DNA from: Mesostigma viride
Taxonomy: Eukaryota; Streptophyta; Mesostigmatophyceae; Mesostigmatales; Mesostigmataceae
DNA: 47,500 bases
Assembly: GCA_009746045.1 (NCBI GenBank)
Contig: RPFO01002272.1
Location: forward strand, 1 to 47,500
Direction: 5' to 3'
Shown here: positions 1-9,658 of the stretch, piece after piece
Numbering within the stretch: position 1 is the stretch's first letter
Layout: each line of letters starts with the position of its first letter
Program-made: the position numbers and the translations under genes
The notes under the pieces: model-generated
Database searches by the model: none
Seen by the model: the letters and a program-made list of their open reading frames with translations, nothing else
Told to the model about the DNA's origin: nothing

Positions 1-169
1 ATTAGTGAACGTGTGCAGGCTCACGATGGTCAGCGGATGTGCGGCGGAGGAGGTGGCAGCCCGGCTCCCGGGTCACGTTGGGCGGTGGGTAACGGGCGAG
101 GGCGCCTGGTGGGCGGGGCGTTCGGGGGTGGAGGTTGGATGGTGGGGCTATGCCAGTGGGGGAGGGGGG

Positions 170-462
170 CGACAAGGGCGGGAGGAGGGAGGAGGGAGGG
201 AGCTGGGAGGGAGGGAGGGAGGGAGGGAGGAGGGAGGAGGGAGGGAGGGGAGGGAGGGAGGGGGAGGAGGGGGGAGGGAGGGAGGGAGGAGGGAGGGAGG
301 GAGGAGGGAGGGAGGGAGGGAGGAGGGAGGGGAGGGAGGGGGGGGGGTGGGTGGGTGGGTGGGTGGGTGGGTGGGTGGGTGGGTGGGTGGGTGGGTGGGG
401 GTGGGTGGGATGGATGGATGTGGATGGATGGATGGTGGGTGGGTGGGTGGGTGGGTGGTGGA
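170..462. repeat. GGGA/GGGT simple-repeat tract
   Basis: Purine-rich GGGA and GGGAGGA units run into GGGT units, then GGAT. Long open frames exist on both strands (Gly/Arg/Glu or Pro/Leu/Ser), but they only reflect the repeat. The G-runs could form quadruplexes. The tract lies just downstream of the dioxygenase-like gene's stop. Positions 1-169 show nothing recognisable. Confidence 0.9.
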
Positions 463-466
463 CTAC

Positions 467-1574
467 TTACACAATCACTGGGCAAACGCTATCTGCGAGA
501 CCCTGGTTGCCCAGTCGCCTTGCCGTGCTGATGCCCTTGAAAAAAATGCGGCGATTTTCCACCTGGTACGCGGCACCAGCATGCACATGTGCTCCATGCC
601 ATAAAACAACATCACCAGGATTGAGCATCACCTCAGTTTTTCCCTCCCCCCTCTTGGAGATGTCCCTCTTCCTATAATGGCGGATACTATTGTCGTACGA
701 AACCCAACGTGTGTCGGGTTGTACAGCGATGATGCAACTTACTGGGAAGTATACCTCCCATGCCAAAACTTCACGTGTAAGATCGGAATGGGGCCCTTGT
801 TCTTTGCAGTTAGCCAGGCTTCGGAGCACCAGCAACTCACGTGGCTTAGGCACGTAGGACATGTCCAGCGCAGCATGCAGGATCTTGACCGCCAATCCCA
901 AGACGAGCTTCCCAAACGGGCTGTCTTCGTCGATAAGGGCTTGGCTACGTTGCTTTGGAGGGAATGAAAACGTCTTGGTGTTCTCGTTGTACTTCCGAAA
1001 AATTCTGTCAAATTTAGTATCCGGCATGTCTTGCGCAGCATTCAGCATCTGCACGCGTACTTCCTCGCTTACGATGCCTCGTATGACAGTGTATCCCCTC
1101 TCCCTGATATCCGCCGCACACTTCTTTTGTAAAGGGGTTTCGGCAATGTTCCTCTCACGCAATGCCACGTTTTCAATCGCCTTTTCCCCGGCATTCTTCC
1201 GGTTGCCCACACGGTGGTTCTCTTCGGCTTTCAATGCGGCGGGCGTTTTTTTTCTTGGCAGGAACCTTCTTGGCCGCCTCCCGCCTTGCTTTTTGCCTTT
1301 CCGCCTGCTGCTTCCTATATGCCAGCAATCCACCAGCCCTCTTGATAGCAGCTTTCTGGTCGATGTCGCGCCACCTGTTTGCCTTCATGATGTTGGCTTG
1401 CATCTTCTTCATGGCTTTGCACGCCTTGGCGACTTCCTGCTCACTTGCCAAGTCGGATTCCAACATTACTACGGAATCCATCATAGACCGGCAAAGAACA
1501 ACAGGGTTCAAAAGCAACCGATAATATGTAAAGGCTGTATCGATCGGGAGGACTTCCGCCGTGCAGCGACAGCT
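467..1574 (-). CDS. 2-oxoglutarate/Fe(II) dioxygenase-like (PhyH-type) protein, frameshifted
   Basis: A Lys/Arg/Glu/Ala-rich N-terminal segment (to about 1250) leads into a double-stranded beta-helix oxygenase domain in another frame. In the 288-residue downstream frame I see the iron triad H182-S-D184 in GPHSDL and a distal His in GAHVHAGAAY (H251), then Arg261/262 near the co-substrate site. LRSLANCKEQ before HSD fits the phytanoyl-CoA-dioxygenase-like group. The two frames meet at an A8 run (T8 on the plus strand, about 1246-1253), so a one-base indel or sequencing error breaks the gene. The upstream frame stays open to an acceptor-like AG near 1575 with no ATG, so a 5' exon is probably missing. 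The stop TAA at 467 overlaps a GTAAGT, so a further 3' exon is possible. Substrate unknown. The oxygenase fold is fairly sure; activity is not. Confidence 0.65.
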
Positions 1575-1614
1575 ATACCAACCTTGAGGACAACATTGAC
1601 ATTATTAATTTACG

Positions 1615-2132
1615 AGCTGCCAGGACAACAGCGGGTCGCTGCGTGCCTGCCGCCAGAAGGATCGAGGGGGTGGTACACAAATACCGTACAGGTGGTACAC
1701 AACTGCAGCCAGGACAACAGCGAGTCGCTGCGTACCTGCCGTGGGAAGGAGCGGGGTGGTACACAAATACCGTACAGGTGGTACACAACTGCAGCCAGGA
1801 CAACAGCGAGTCGCTGCGTACCTGCCGTGGGAAGGAGCGGGGTGGTACACAAATACCGTACAGGTGGTACACAACTGCAGCCAGGACAACAGCGAGTCGC
1901 TGCGTACCTGCCGTGGGAAGGAGCGGGGTGGTACACAAATACCGTACAGGTGGTACACAACTGCAGCCAGGACCACAGCGAGTCGCTGCGTACCTGCCGT
2001 GGGAAGGAGGGAGGTGGTACACAAAAACCGTACAGGTGGTACACAACTGCAGCCAGGACCACAGCGAGTCGCTGCGTACCTGCCGTGGGAAGGAGCGGGG
2101 TGGTACACAAATACCGTACAGGTGGTACACGC
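1615..2132. repeat. 86-bp tandem repeat, about six copies
   Basis: The phrase TGGTACACAAATACCGTACA recurs at 1671, 1757, 1843, 1929, 2015 and 2101, exactly 86 bases apart. One copy has AAAACC for AATACC. The unit is rich in GTAC and holds a CTGCAG. It is open in several frames because few stops occur, but it shows no recognisable protein. The same family reappears inverted at 13931-14400. If the dioxygenase-like gene has an upstream exon, this array is intronic. Confidence 0.95.
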
Positions 2133-2349
2133 ACTCGATCGATCGGGTGCCATGCTGGCAATTGTAAGATGCATCGTGTATGATGTATTTAGGTAGTGGC
2201 ACGCAAATGCATGGTTGTACAGTGCAGTGACAGCAGTACAGGCAGAGGTAATGAGGTATCAACATCTGTCCCCCCGATCACGTGAGCCTGAGGTAATTAT
2301 TGGATCACGTTAACGGTAATTACCTTGCAGGCAGTACGCAACCGTAGCA

Positions 2350-3699
2350 ATGGCCGCTAAAGATTGTCGATCCGTTTGGGAGTCACAACAGTATGTATCC
2401 GCGATGGAATATGCGCGCAGCAATTTCCACGTGGTGGTAAGTTCCTTCATGAGTATTCACATTGTAGTCTTGCTTGTGATTCATCGGCGGGTATATGTAT
2501 CTGATGGGTAACAATGTCCCGTTGGAAGCACCGTGTCGGGTCGCGGGGTGCTGCCGACCAATACATCGATGGTTACTGACTGTCTTTGATCGCAGTGCTA
2601 ATGATGGCGCGTGACCATCATAACTGAACGGTCCTGGGTTTGTCGAGCGGTTGCCTGCGTGTGTCTCGCTGTGCGTCTCTGCCCTTGCACCGCAGGCGCA
2701 ACAGTATAAGCTGCCCGAGCAATTCGATCAAGCGTCCAAAGGGTGTCAGAGCACATCCAACTGGGAGAGACTGGCGGTATCAAAGTACATGCTTGACGCA
2801 TTGCAGGGCCGTCGGGCTACTTTTTGTAAGCATGTCACAGCTGGTAATGAGGCCATGGAGAAGCCCGGAGAGGTGGCGGGGACCGAGGAGAGTGATGAGG
2901 GCGAGGAAGAGGTTGCGCAGGCGGTCAGCGGTGAGAAGAAGAAGAAGGGGACCGAGGAGAGTGATGAGGGCGAGGAAGAGGTTGCGCAGGCGGTCAGCGG
3001 TGAGAAGAAGAAAAGAAGAATGGGAAGGAGTCACCGTATTTGGTTGCGGTGAGTTCCCCTTTGCTTCTTCATGTGCTGCACGTGTACATGGATGTTTGTA
3101 TACTACTACGAAGTTAGAGGAAGCATGAACGGCAATGCTGGACATGTGTGGACTGTTCTTCTCATGTGTTGTTGCTGTAAACCGTTGCTGTGCTGATTTG
3201 TGCATATCCTTGACATGTGTGCAGAGGAGGCAACTAACGCGGGCGGTCCGTTATTGGAGCGGCAAGTGTCTGAAGGAGATGCAGGACCCAGTGGGTGCGT
3301 GCTCGCAGGCGGCAGCTGTACCTGGAGAAGGGTTGTCGGGAACACCGGGGGATGCACTTGTCCTGGACGCCGCGGCGTTGTGTCAGATGATCTGCAACCG
3401 CGCAGTGGCGTCGTTGCCCCACGTGGCGGCTGCGTTGGTTACTGCGGGGGAGGGCTCCTTCGGGCCGCGCATGCTGGCACACATGGCACTGTCTGCTCAG
3501 GTAGGCGACTGTGTGATTGCTTGTTGCATGCAACATGTTGACGACAATCTTTATTTGCATATGGGAACAGCGCGTTGATTACTTATTCATATGTGACAGC
3601 AAAATGTGGCCTGTGCTTTCTCTCCCTGCTGGTGGATGTAATGTTAGGCACAGCACATGCGAATATCGGCTGTCCTCTTTGCTGATACTGCATGAATGA
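2350..3699 (+). CDS. Four-exon gene of unknown function
   Basis: Exons that fit in phase are 2350-2436 (ATG start, donor GTAAGT), 2696-3048 (after CACCGCAG, donor GTGAGT), 3227-3500 (donor GTAGGC) and 3571-3699 (after GGGAACAG, ending TGA). The product would be about 280 residues: a short N-terminus (MAAKDCRSVWESQQYV), a 23-residue acidic/lysine repeat present twice (TEESDEGEEEVAQAV), and an alanine-rich C-terminal part. No known domain is recognised. The acidic plus KKKK-type composition suggests a nuclear or nucleic-acid-associated protein, but that is inference. The last exon is the weakest. Exon 3 could instead join the acceptor ATGCAG at 4740 in phase, which would make this and the 4741-7415 region one gene. 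Confidence 0.5.
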
Positions 3700-3928
3700 C
3701 TCAATGCGTAACCCGCTTTCTCTCAGCACTGAATCTGTGGCACGAGAGGGGTGAGGGGGGGCGGCATCGGACAAGATGCTGAAGAGATGTAGAATCAAAC
3801 AGATGGGAGGGGAAGCCAAAGTTACATGTGCAAGGAGACGTGTCCAGGGGGGGGGGGGGGGGCAGAGAATTGGAATTGAGTAGGAGGACAGCCAGATGGT
3901 ATGGGCAACAGGACGGAAAGAATGTGGG

Positions 3929-4656
3929 TGTAATGGGGTGCTGGCATGCATGGATGGGTGTAATGGGGTGCTGGCATGCGTGGATGGGTGTAATGGGGTG
4001 CTGGCATGCGTGGATGGGTGTAATGGGGTGCTGGCATGCGTGGATGGGTGTAATGGGGTGCTGGCATGCGTGGATGGTTGTAATGGGGTGCTGGCATGCA
4101 TGGATGGGTGTAATGGGGTGCTGGCATGCATGGATGGTTGTAATGGGGTGCTGGCATGCATGGATGGGTGTAATGGGGTGCTGGCATGCATGGATGGTTG
4201 TAATGGGGTGCTGGCATGCGTGGATGGGTGTAATGGGGTGCTGGCATGCGTGGATGGGTGTAATGGGGTGCTGGCATGCGTGGATGGGTGTAATGGGGTG
4301 CTGGCATGCATGGATGGGTGTCATGGGGTGCTGGCATGCATGGATGGTTGTAATGGGGTGCTGGCATGCGTGGATGGGTGTAATGGGGTGCTGGCATGCG
4401 TGGATGGGTGTAATGGGGTGCTGGCATGCGTGGATGGGTGTAATGGGGTGCTGGCATGCATGGATGGGTGTCATGGGGTGCTGGCATGCATGGATGGTTG
4501 TAATGGGGTGCTGGCATGCATGGATGGGTGTAATGGGGTGCTGGCATGCATGGATGGTTGTAATGGGGTGCTGGCATGCATGGATGGGTGTAATGGGGTG
4601 CTGGCATGCGTGGATGGGTGTAATGGGGTGCTGGCATGCATGGATGGGTGTAATGG
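3929..4656. repeat. 30-bp satellite array, about 24 units
   Basis: The unit TGTAATGGGGTGCTGGCATG plus ten bases repeats exactly every 30 bases. Variants differ at GCATGCATGG versus GCATGCGTGG and at GGGTG versus GGTTG. Blocks of variants recur in the same order, which suggests duplication of multi-unit segments. Because 30 is a multiple of three, both strands are open (WHAWMGVMGC or HPCMPAPHYT), but I read this as non-coding. It sits between exon 3 of the preceding gene and an acceptor at 4740, and may be intronic. A G-run lies just upstream near 3848-3862. Confidence 0.95.
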
Positions 4657-4740
4657 AAGAGAATACGCATCCTTTTTGCCGGGGTCCTTACACCTTTCCC
4701 CTAGACTCCTTGTTTTACTTTATTCTGTGGGAACATGCAG

Positions 4741-7415
4741 CTGGGAGGCATCCACATGCATGGAGTAACGGCTCCACTTGGGCAGCCAGGACATGCGACC
4801 ACTGGGCCGCTCCGCGAGGGCCTGGCAACGGAAGGGAGACTGCCGAAGAAGCGGGCCACAGGGCAGCCCCGCGAGGGCCTGGCAACGGCAGGGGGACTGC
4901 CGAAGAAGCGGGCCACAGGGCAGCCCCGCGAGGGCCTGGCAACGGCAGGGGGACTGCCGAAGAAGCGGGCCACAGGGCAGCCCCGCGAGGGCCTGGCAAC
5001 GGCAGGGAGACTGACGAAGAAGCAGGCCACAGGGCAGCCGGGGAGGGCGGCACAGAGGCCGGGGGCGGAGGCGGAGGTGGCGGGAGGGGGGTGGAGGAGG
5101 GAGTTCCAGAGACGATGGCGGAGGAGGGGGAGACGGGGCCGGAGGCGGGGAGGAAGGCGGAGGCGGCGGGGACGGGGGGGGACGAGGGAGTTCTAGAGAC
5201 GATGGCGGAGGAGGGGGAGACGGGGGCGGAGGCGGGGAGGAAGGCGGAGGCGGCGGGGACGGGGGGGACGAGGGAGTTCTAGAGACGATGGCGGAGGAGG
5301 GGGAGACGGGGGCGGAGGCGGGGAGGAAGGCGGAGGCGGCGGGGACGGGGGGGACGAGGGAGTTCCAGAGACGAGGGGTGCGGAGGTGGGGCCGGTGGCG
5401 GATGCGGCGGGGAGGAAGGCGGAGGCGGCGGGGAGGGGGGTGGAGGAGGTCGTTCCAGAGACGATGGCGGCGGAGGGGGACACGGGGGGAAGGCGGAGGC
5501 CGGGGAGGGGGGTGGAGGAGGTCGTTCCCGAGACGATGGCGGCGGAGGGGGACACGGGGGGAAGGCGGAGGCGGCGGGGAGGGGGTGGAGGAGGTCGTTC
5601 CCGAGACGATGGCGGCGGAGGGGGACACGGGGGGGAAGGCGGAGGCGGCGGGGAGGGGGTGGGGGAGGGCGTTCCAGACTCGAGGCATGCGGAGGTGGGG
5701 CCGGGGGGAAGGCGGAGGCGGCGGGGAGGGGGTACGTGGAGGTGGTTGAGTTAGGGTCCTCCACCGATGAGGAGGACCGCGGCACGGTCATTGGGAAGCC
5801 AAAAAAGAGGAAGAGGAAGGTGGCTGAAAGTCAGGCATCGACGCCGGCGGCGAAGGAGGTAGTGGCGTCGCCAGGGCCGCAGACGAGGAGGAGGCGGGCT
5901 GCACAGGCAGGCTGCGGAGACGTCGAACACGGGGGGAAGGACGGAGATCCAGACTCGAGGGGTGTGGAGGTGGGGACGGGGGCAAGGCGGAGGCGGCGGG
6001 TACGGGGGGTGACGAGGAAGTTCCAGAGAGGATGGCGGCGGAGGGGGAGACGGGGGGGAAGGCGGAGGCGCTGCAGAAGGGGAAGCGTGGTGCGAGGCAG
6101 AGAGCGGAGGCGGCGATGAAGGTACTGGTGGTGGTCGATCCTCAGGCGAGTGCGGCGGCAGAGGGGACGGTGGGGAAGCCGCCAGGGCCAGAGTCGAGTG
6201 AGAAGGCAGCGGGGGTGAAGGCGGGAGACTGCGCCGATCTTCCCCTCGACCTTGCTCTGGATGATGATGATGCAGGGACAGGGCCACTGTCAGTCGAGTG
6301 AGAAGGCAGCGGGGGTGAAGGCGGGAGACTGCGCCGATCTTCCCGTCGACCTTGCTGGGGATGATGATGATGCAGGGACTGCCAGCCCTGTGGAGATCGA
6401 TCGCACCACTGACCCGGCATTTCCGGCAGAGTGTCCTGGTCCCGACGAGGACTGCAGGCACTGCACGGAGAGTGCGGAACTGTTGAGAAAGCACGGTGAG
6501 CACAGGGTGAAGGCTGGCCGGGAGCACACGGGGAAATGGGGGGATAACAGCTGTGCCCCAGACGCTGCCATCGAGTTTGCCAACGCGGGAGCTGCGGTGG
6601 TGTCTGGTGGCGGGGTCGGGCTAGCACAGCTTCTCACGGGTCGAGCGAGGGGTCGCGCCCATGACCCCCAGCGATGCGAGCTGGGCACGTGCATCATCCG
6701 GTGGTTTATCGCTATCGATACAGAGCCGCGCAAGAATTACGAGCGGTGGCAGAAGAGGGTGCACAAAGGATGCGCTGATGCATTGCAGAAGCCGGTGGGC
6801 AAATTCCTGGGTGCTGGGCGCTGCTTGACGACTGTGATGTGGCATCTGCAGGGGTGCGACCTCCGCGAAGTAGGCCACACATGTCGCCCCACGGAGGAGC
6901 TGCTCGTGAAGCTTCCTATCGACTGCCACATGAAGTGCACGCCATCGCGACGCCATGGTGGACACTCCATCGCCGAGGCCATCCAGATGGCGCTGACCCA
7001 AGGGTGCGGCACCAACGGTAACACGTTGTGCACCCCTGGGTGCGCGGGTTTCCATGAACCCCCTGTACGAGTCTTCAAGACTGTCCCCTCCATGATCCCG
7101 GTCATGGACTTCTTCATGGAGACTCTGCCGGCAAAGACTGCGCACCAACTGCCGGAAGAGATCGTGGTACGCATCACGGTGGGGGGCGAAGAGCGTAAAA
7201 GGTACGAGGTGACTGCGTGGCTCTGCGCCGTCCTCGTGTATAAAGCGGAGAAGCACTGGCAGCTCCTACGGCGCGCTGGCAGGGCCGCGGCGTGGCGTGA
7301 AGTGGACAGTTTAGTTCACCCCAGGAACACCGTGCCCTTGGAAGGTGCAATTGGCGACAGGGCCAAGGACACGCTAGCCTGCATGTATATTGTGGCTGAG
7401 GCACACCCTGTTTAG
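4741..7415 (+). CDS. Repeat-rich protein ending in a C19/UCH-like cysteine peptidase domain; frame interrupted
   Basis: After the acceptor GAACATGCAG, GC-rich sequence encodes 19-residue repeats, then acidic repeats of the type VPETMAAEGDTGG in drifting frames, a basic stretch (GKPKKRKRK), and from about 6261 a clean frame to 7415. In that 387-residue frame, GDNSCAPDAA (Cys101) resembles the Cys box and VYKAEKHWQLL (His335) with WREVD (Asp352) the His box of ubiquitin-specific-protease-like peptidases. Several Cys/His clusters (61-71; 222-229; 252-264) could bind zinc. If active, it would remove ubiquitin or a related modifier; such domains also occur in transposon proteins. The earlier frame ends at 6299-6301 because of a 100-bp duplication, so splicing or decay must be invoked. 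The C-terminal domain is fairly convincing; the 5' structure is not. Confidence 0.45.
4801..5035. repeat. 57-bp coding-type minisatellite, four copies
   Basis: GGGCAGCCCCGCGAGGGCCT starts units at 4861, 4918 and 4975, with a diverged copy before them. The 57-bp length is 19 codons, so the frame is kept (PREGLATAGGLPKKRATGQ or the alternative RGPGNGRGTAEEAGH). That a multiple of three is kept fits a translated repeat. Confidence 0.85.
5085..5740. repeat. GC-rich imperfect tandem repeats (GAGGGGGACACGG type)
   Basis: Roughly 70-90-bp units combine GTTCCAGAGACGATGGCGG, GAGGGGGAGACGG and AAGGCGGAGGCGGCGGGG. In one frame they read VPETMAAEGDTGGKAEAAG. Indels between units move that frame several times, so either the frame has decayed or the assembly is imperfect here. 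Confidence 0.8.
6193..6392 (+). repeat. 100-bp tandem duplication that shifts the reading frame
   Basis: GTCGAGTGAGAAGGCAGCGG starts at 6193 and again at 6293. Both copies encode SSEKAAGVKAGDCADLP-like sequence but in different frames, since 100 is not a multiple of three. The first frame stops at the second GTCGAGTGA. See the host gene entry. Confidence 0.9.
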
Positions 7416-7689
7416 GTGTTCACCATGCACGCATGTATCCTGGGCTTCCCGGCTTTGTCTCAATAGCTGCAGCTCCAGTTTCATCCTGTCATGGCCTGAC
7501 ACTCCAGGCGCCCCAGCTTAGGGGAATACAGCAGTAGTAGTGTAGAATAGATAGACCGTGGCCATGTACATGTATACGCCTCCTAGAGGCCCTATCCCAG
7601 CTAAGCCACGCGCTTTATTTCATCATGTACATGTGTGCCTATGATGAGCCACACTCCAGACGATGCCTAGCCTTATTTAGTAATGTTGT

Positions 7690-7976
7690 GCCCATGCAGG
7701 GAGTCACTCCCTGCTGAGAAGCCATGCCATAGCTCCTGTATAGCCATGATGATCTTCCCCCTCACAGGCATGCTCCCCCTTACCCGGGCATAGCGTGATA
7801 GACCATGAGGGTGCGGGTGCCCTGGTGCACCTAGAGCAAGTGTTGTTTACATTCCCACCCTTGCAGGAAGTAGCTTAGAATGTATTATAGGCTCATATGC
7901 CCCTTCTCAGGGCTATGTGCTACATATACTCCCAACGGAGTTATGTTCCTAATTAATTAATTAATTAATTAATGGC
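7690..7976 (+). repeat. Dispersed repeat family A, copy 1
   Basis: It shares GAATGTATTATAGGCTCATATGCCCCTTCTCAGGG, abbreviated here as ATATGCCCCTTCTCAGGG, followed by TATGTG, TACATAT, CTCCC, ACGGA, then TATGTTC and an AATT run. The same order of blocks occurs near 31290-31560 and, inverted, at 16545-16600 and 16905-17075. It ends in (AATT)n, like a short retroelement 3' end. Confidence 0.65.
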
Positions 7977-8639
7977 CTGACAGGAGCATAGGTACAAAAC
8001 TTGAATCCTGGACACATGTATGGAGTGAGAGATGTATTCCTGGACGAATGCATGATGAACAAGGCCCACATGGATCGAGCACACTTGTTGCACACATTGC
8101 ATTAATGCCCATGCAGCTTTGTCAAGAAGGCTCCACGCCCATGATAATATGTTTTACTACCCAGGGTAAGGATGACCCTGCATGGTGTAAAGGAGACAGC
8201 CTGGTGTGATTGCATCCCCTATGCATCTGCTGACCTTGGGACTGTTTTAAATATATTGCACCCACACTGTATAGATGCCAGGCGGTGCTACTGAGCATTT
8301 CAGATGGCAACTGTGACCTGACTAGATCCTTTATACTGAAAGAAGGACGGTTGTATCAGTTCCCCTGTTGTTGTGTATAGCCATCAAGGATATCATGGTA
8401 GCTAGCAGTATATTAAGTGAGACAACTATAATTCTTAGGGTTATTTTGATCCACGAGGGCCCCAGCAGGAGCGAGTTACTAATTAAGTCTGGGCCGCTGT
8501 TTTTAGGCTATATAGTAGTGGACCTACATGTACATATTGACGTCTTGGGGAGACATCCACTATCTTTGTTGGGGAAAAGAAGTTGTCCGTGACGTACCCA
8601 CAACAGCCACACGATACTATTCCATGAATTAATTTGTTA

Positions 8640-8880
8640 TGTTCGAAACGTACGTGTTACAAATATTGGAATTAATAACATGAAATCATGTAACACATGT
8701 GCAGCTGACTAGGGGCATATTAGTTGTCTCACTTCAAATATGGCGTTGGATCACCATGCGTCCATGTCCCAGTTAATAGTGTTTTTACTACATTATGTGA
8801 TACAACCTGTTGGTGATGGGTGTAAACTGCCACCTACTCGATCTGGGTGCCCAAGTGCACATGCACCTCCATGTATTCCA
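8640..8880 (-). repeat. Dispersed repeat family A, partial inverted copy
   Basis: On the minus strand GAGTAGGTGGCAGTTTACAC is followed by CCATCACC and CAGGTTGT, matching the 31440-31480 part of the copy in the kinase intron. Confidence 0.5.
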
Positions 8881-8884
8881 GGAA

Positions 8885-9420
8885 GCACGCTAGACAGGAC
8901 CCCTAGGGTAGAGAGCTAGGATACAACAGTGTTGGCTTCATGTTGTAGATAGCTTTGACCGGTAGGATTGCGTGTCCCCATCCATCCATCCATCCATCCA
9001 TCCATCCCTCCCTCCCTCCCTCCCTCCCTCCCTCCCTCCATCCATCCATCCATCCATCCATCCATCCATCCATCCATCCATCCATCCATCCATCCATCCC
9101 TCCCTCCCTCCCTCCCTCCCTCCATCCATCCATCCATCCATCCATCCATCCATCCATCCATCCATCCATCCATCCATCCATCCATCCATCCATCCATCCA
9201 TCCATCCATCCATCCATCCATCCATCCATCCATCCATCCATCCATCCATCCATCCATCCATCCATCCATCCATCCATCCATCCATCCATCCAGCCAGCCA
9301 GCCAGCCAGCCAGCCATCCAGCCAGCCATCCATCCATCCATCCATCCATCCATCCATCCATCGGGGTTAATGCTCCGTGACTCCGCGACGCGAGCACGAG
9401 TTTAATTATATAATTCATTA
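8885..9420 (+). mobile_element. RTE-type LINE 3' end with TCCA array, copy 1
   Basis: Ordered blocks shared with 9659-10215 and 41641-41945 are CCCCTAGGG, ATGTTGTAGATAG, GACCGGTAGGA, a variable tetranucleotide array, GGGGTTAATGCTCCGTGACTCC, GAGCACGAGT, and an ATTA-rich end. The 41.6-kb copy carries LINE reverse-transcriptase C-terminal coding directly upstream, which identifies the family. RTE elements typically end in short tandem repeats instead of poly(A). Only the 3' tail is present here. Confidence 0.7.
8977..9361. repeat. (TCCA)n array with TCCC and AGCC blocks
   Basis: Almost 390 bases of CATC/TCCA with two TCCC runs and a CAGC run. It lies inside a LINE 3' tail. Long open frames (HPSI or MDGW repeats) are artefacts. 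Confidence 0.98.
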
Positions 9421-9484
9421 ATGTATTCCAGCAGCAAATTGATTAATTAATTAAACGCGTGCTCGCGTCGCGGAGTAACGGAGC
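9371..9484. repeat. Inverted repeat formed by two LINE tail ends
   Basis: TGCTCCGTGACTCCGCGACG through TTTAATTA (9371-9407) is repeated inverted at 9444-9484, with one T/G change and a few-base shift, and a spacer of about 36 bases. It is a long potential hairpin and probably two tail-to-tail copies of the LINE end motif. ATTA runs follow to about 9513. Confidence 0.85.
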
Positions 9485-9658
9485 ACGTGTCTATTAATTA
9501 ATTAATTAATTAATGTGCACAACAGTTCGTAATTCATTAACTAGCTTATTAATTAATTGGCGTGTCACGAGTTGAATACAAAATTTAAACTGATGAATTG
9601 GCGTCTCCGCATGTGCAGAGGACATGCATGGGGGTGCTAGTCCTCTTTAAGTGATTTG

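Larger units (their letters stand above)
7416..8885. other. No gene seen; dispersed repeats
   Basis: This stretch is AT-richer with many short palindromic words such as ACATGT. Open frames are short and show no domain or splice pattern. It holds two copies of a dispersed repeat (7690-7976 and, inverted, about 8640-8880) and a (TTAA)n/(ATTA)n run at 7950-7975. Confidence 0.6.

Noticed and set aside
467-1574. TET/JBP-type DNA-modifying dioxygenase
   Set aside because: The HxD and distal His context fits the broader PhyH-like group better, and I see no TET/JBP-specific signature; only a profile search could settle it.
1605-2265. Repetitive proteins encoded by the 86-bp array (also 13868-14639)
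   Set aside because: 86 is not a multiple of three, so frames rotate between units; the open length reflects few stops per unit.
3929-4656. CRISPR-like array
   Set aside because: There are no unique spacers; the unit is contiguous and tandem, and the context is eukaryotic. The same applies to the 86-bp arrays.
5279-5791. Long proline-rich minus-strand frames
   Set aside because: They mirror the GC-rich plus-strand repeats; low complexity only, with no independent coding signal.
8903-9418. Long open frames of HPSI/MDGW repeats on both strands
   Set aside because: All six frames are open because a 4-bp unit without stops repeats; there is no start context, splice signal or domain.
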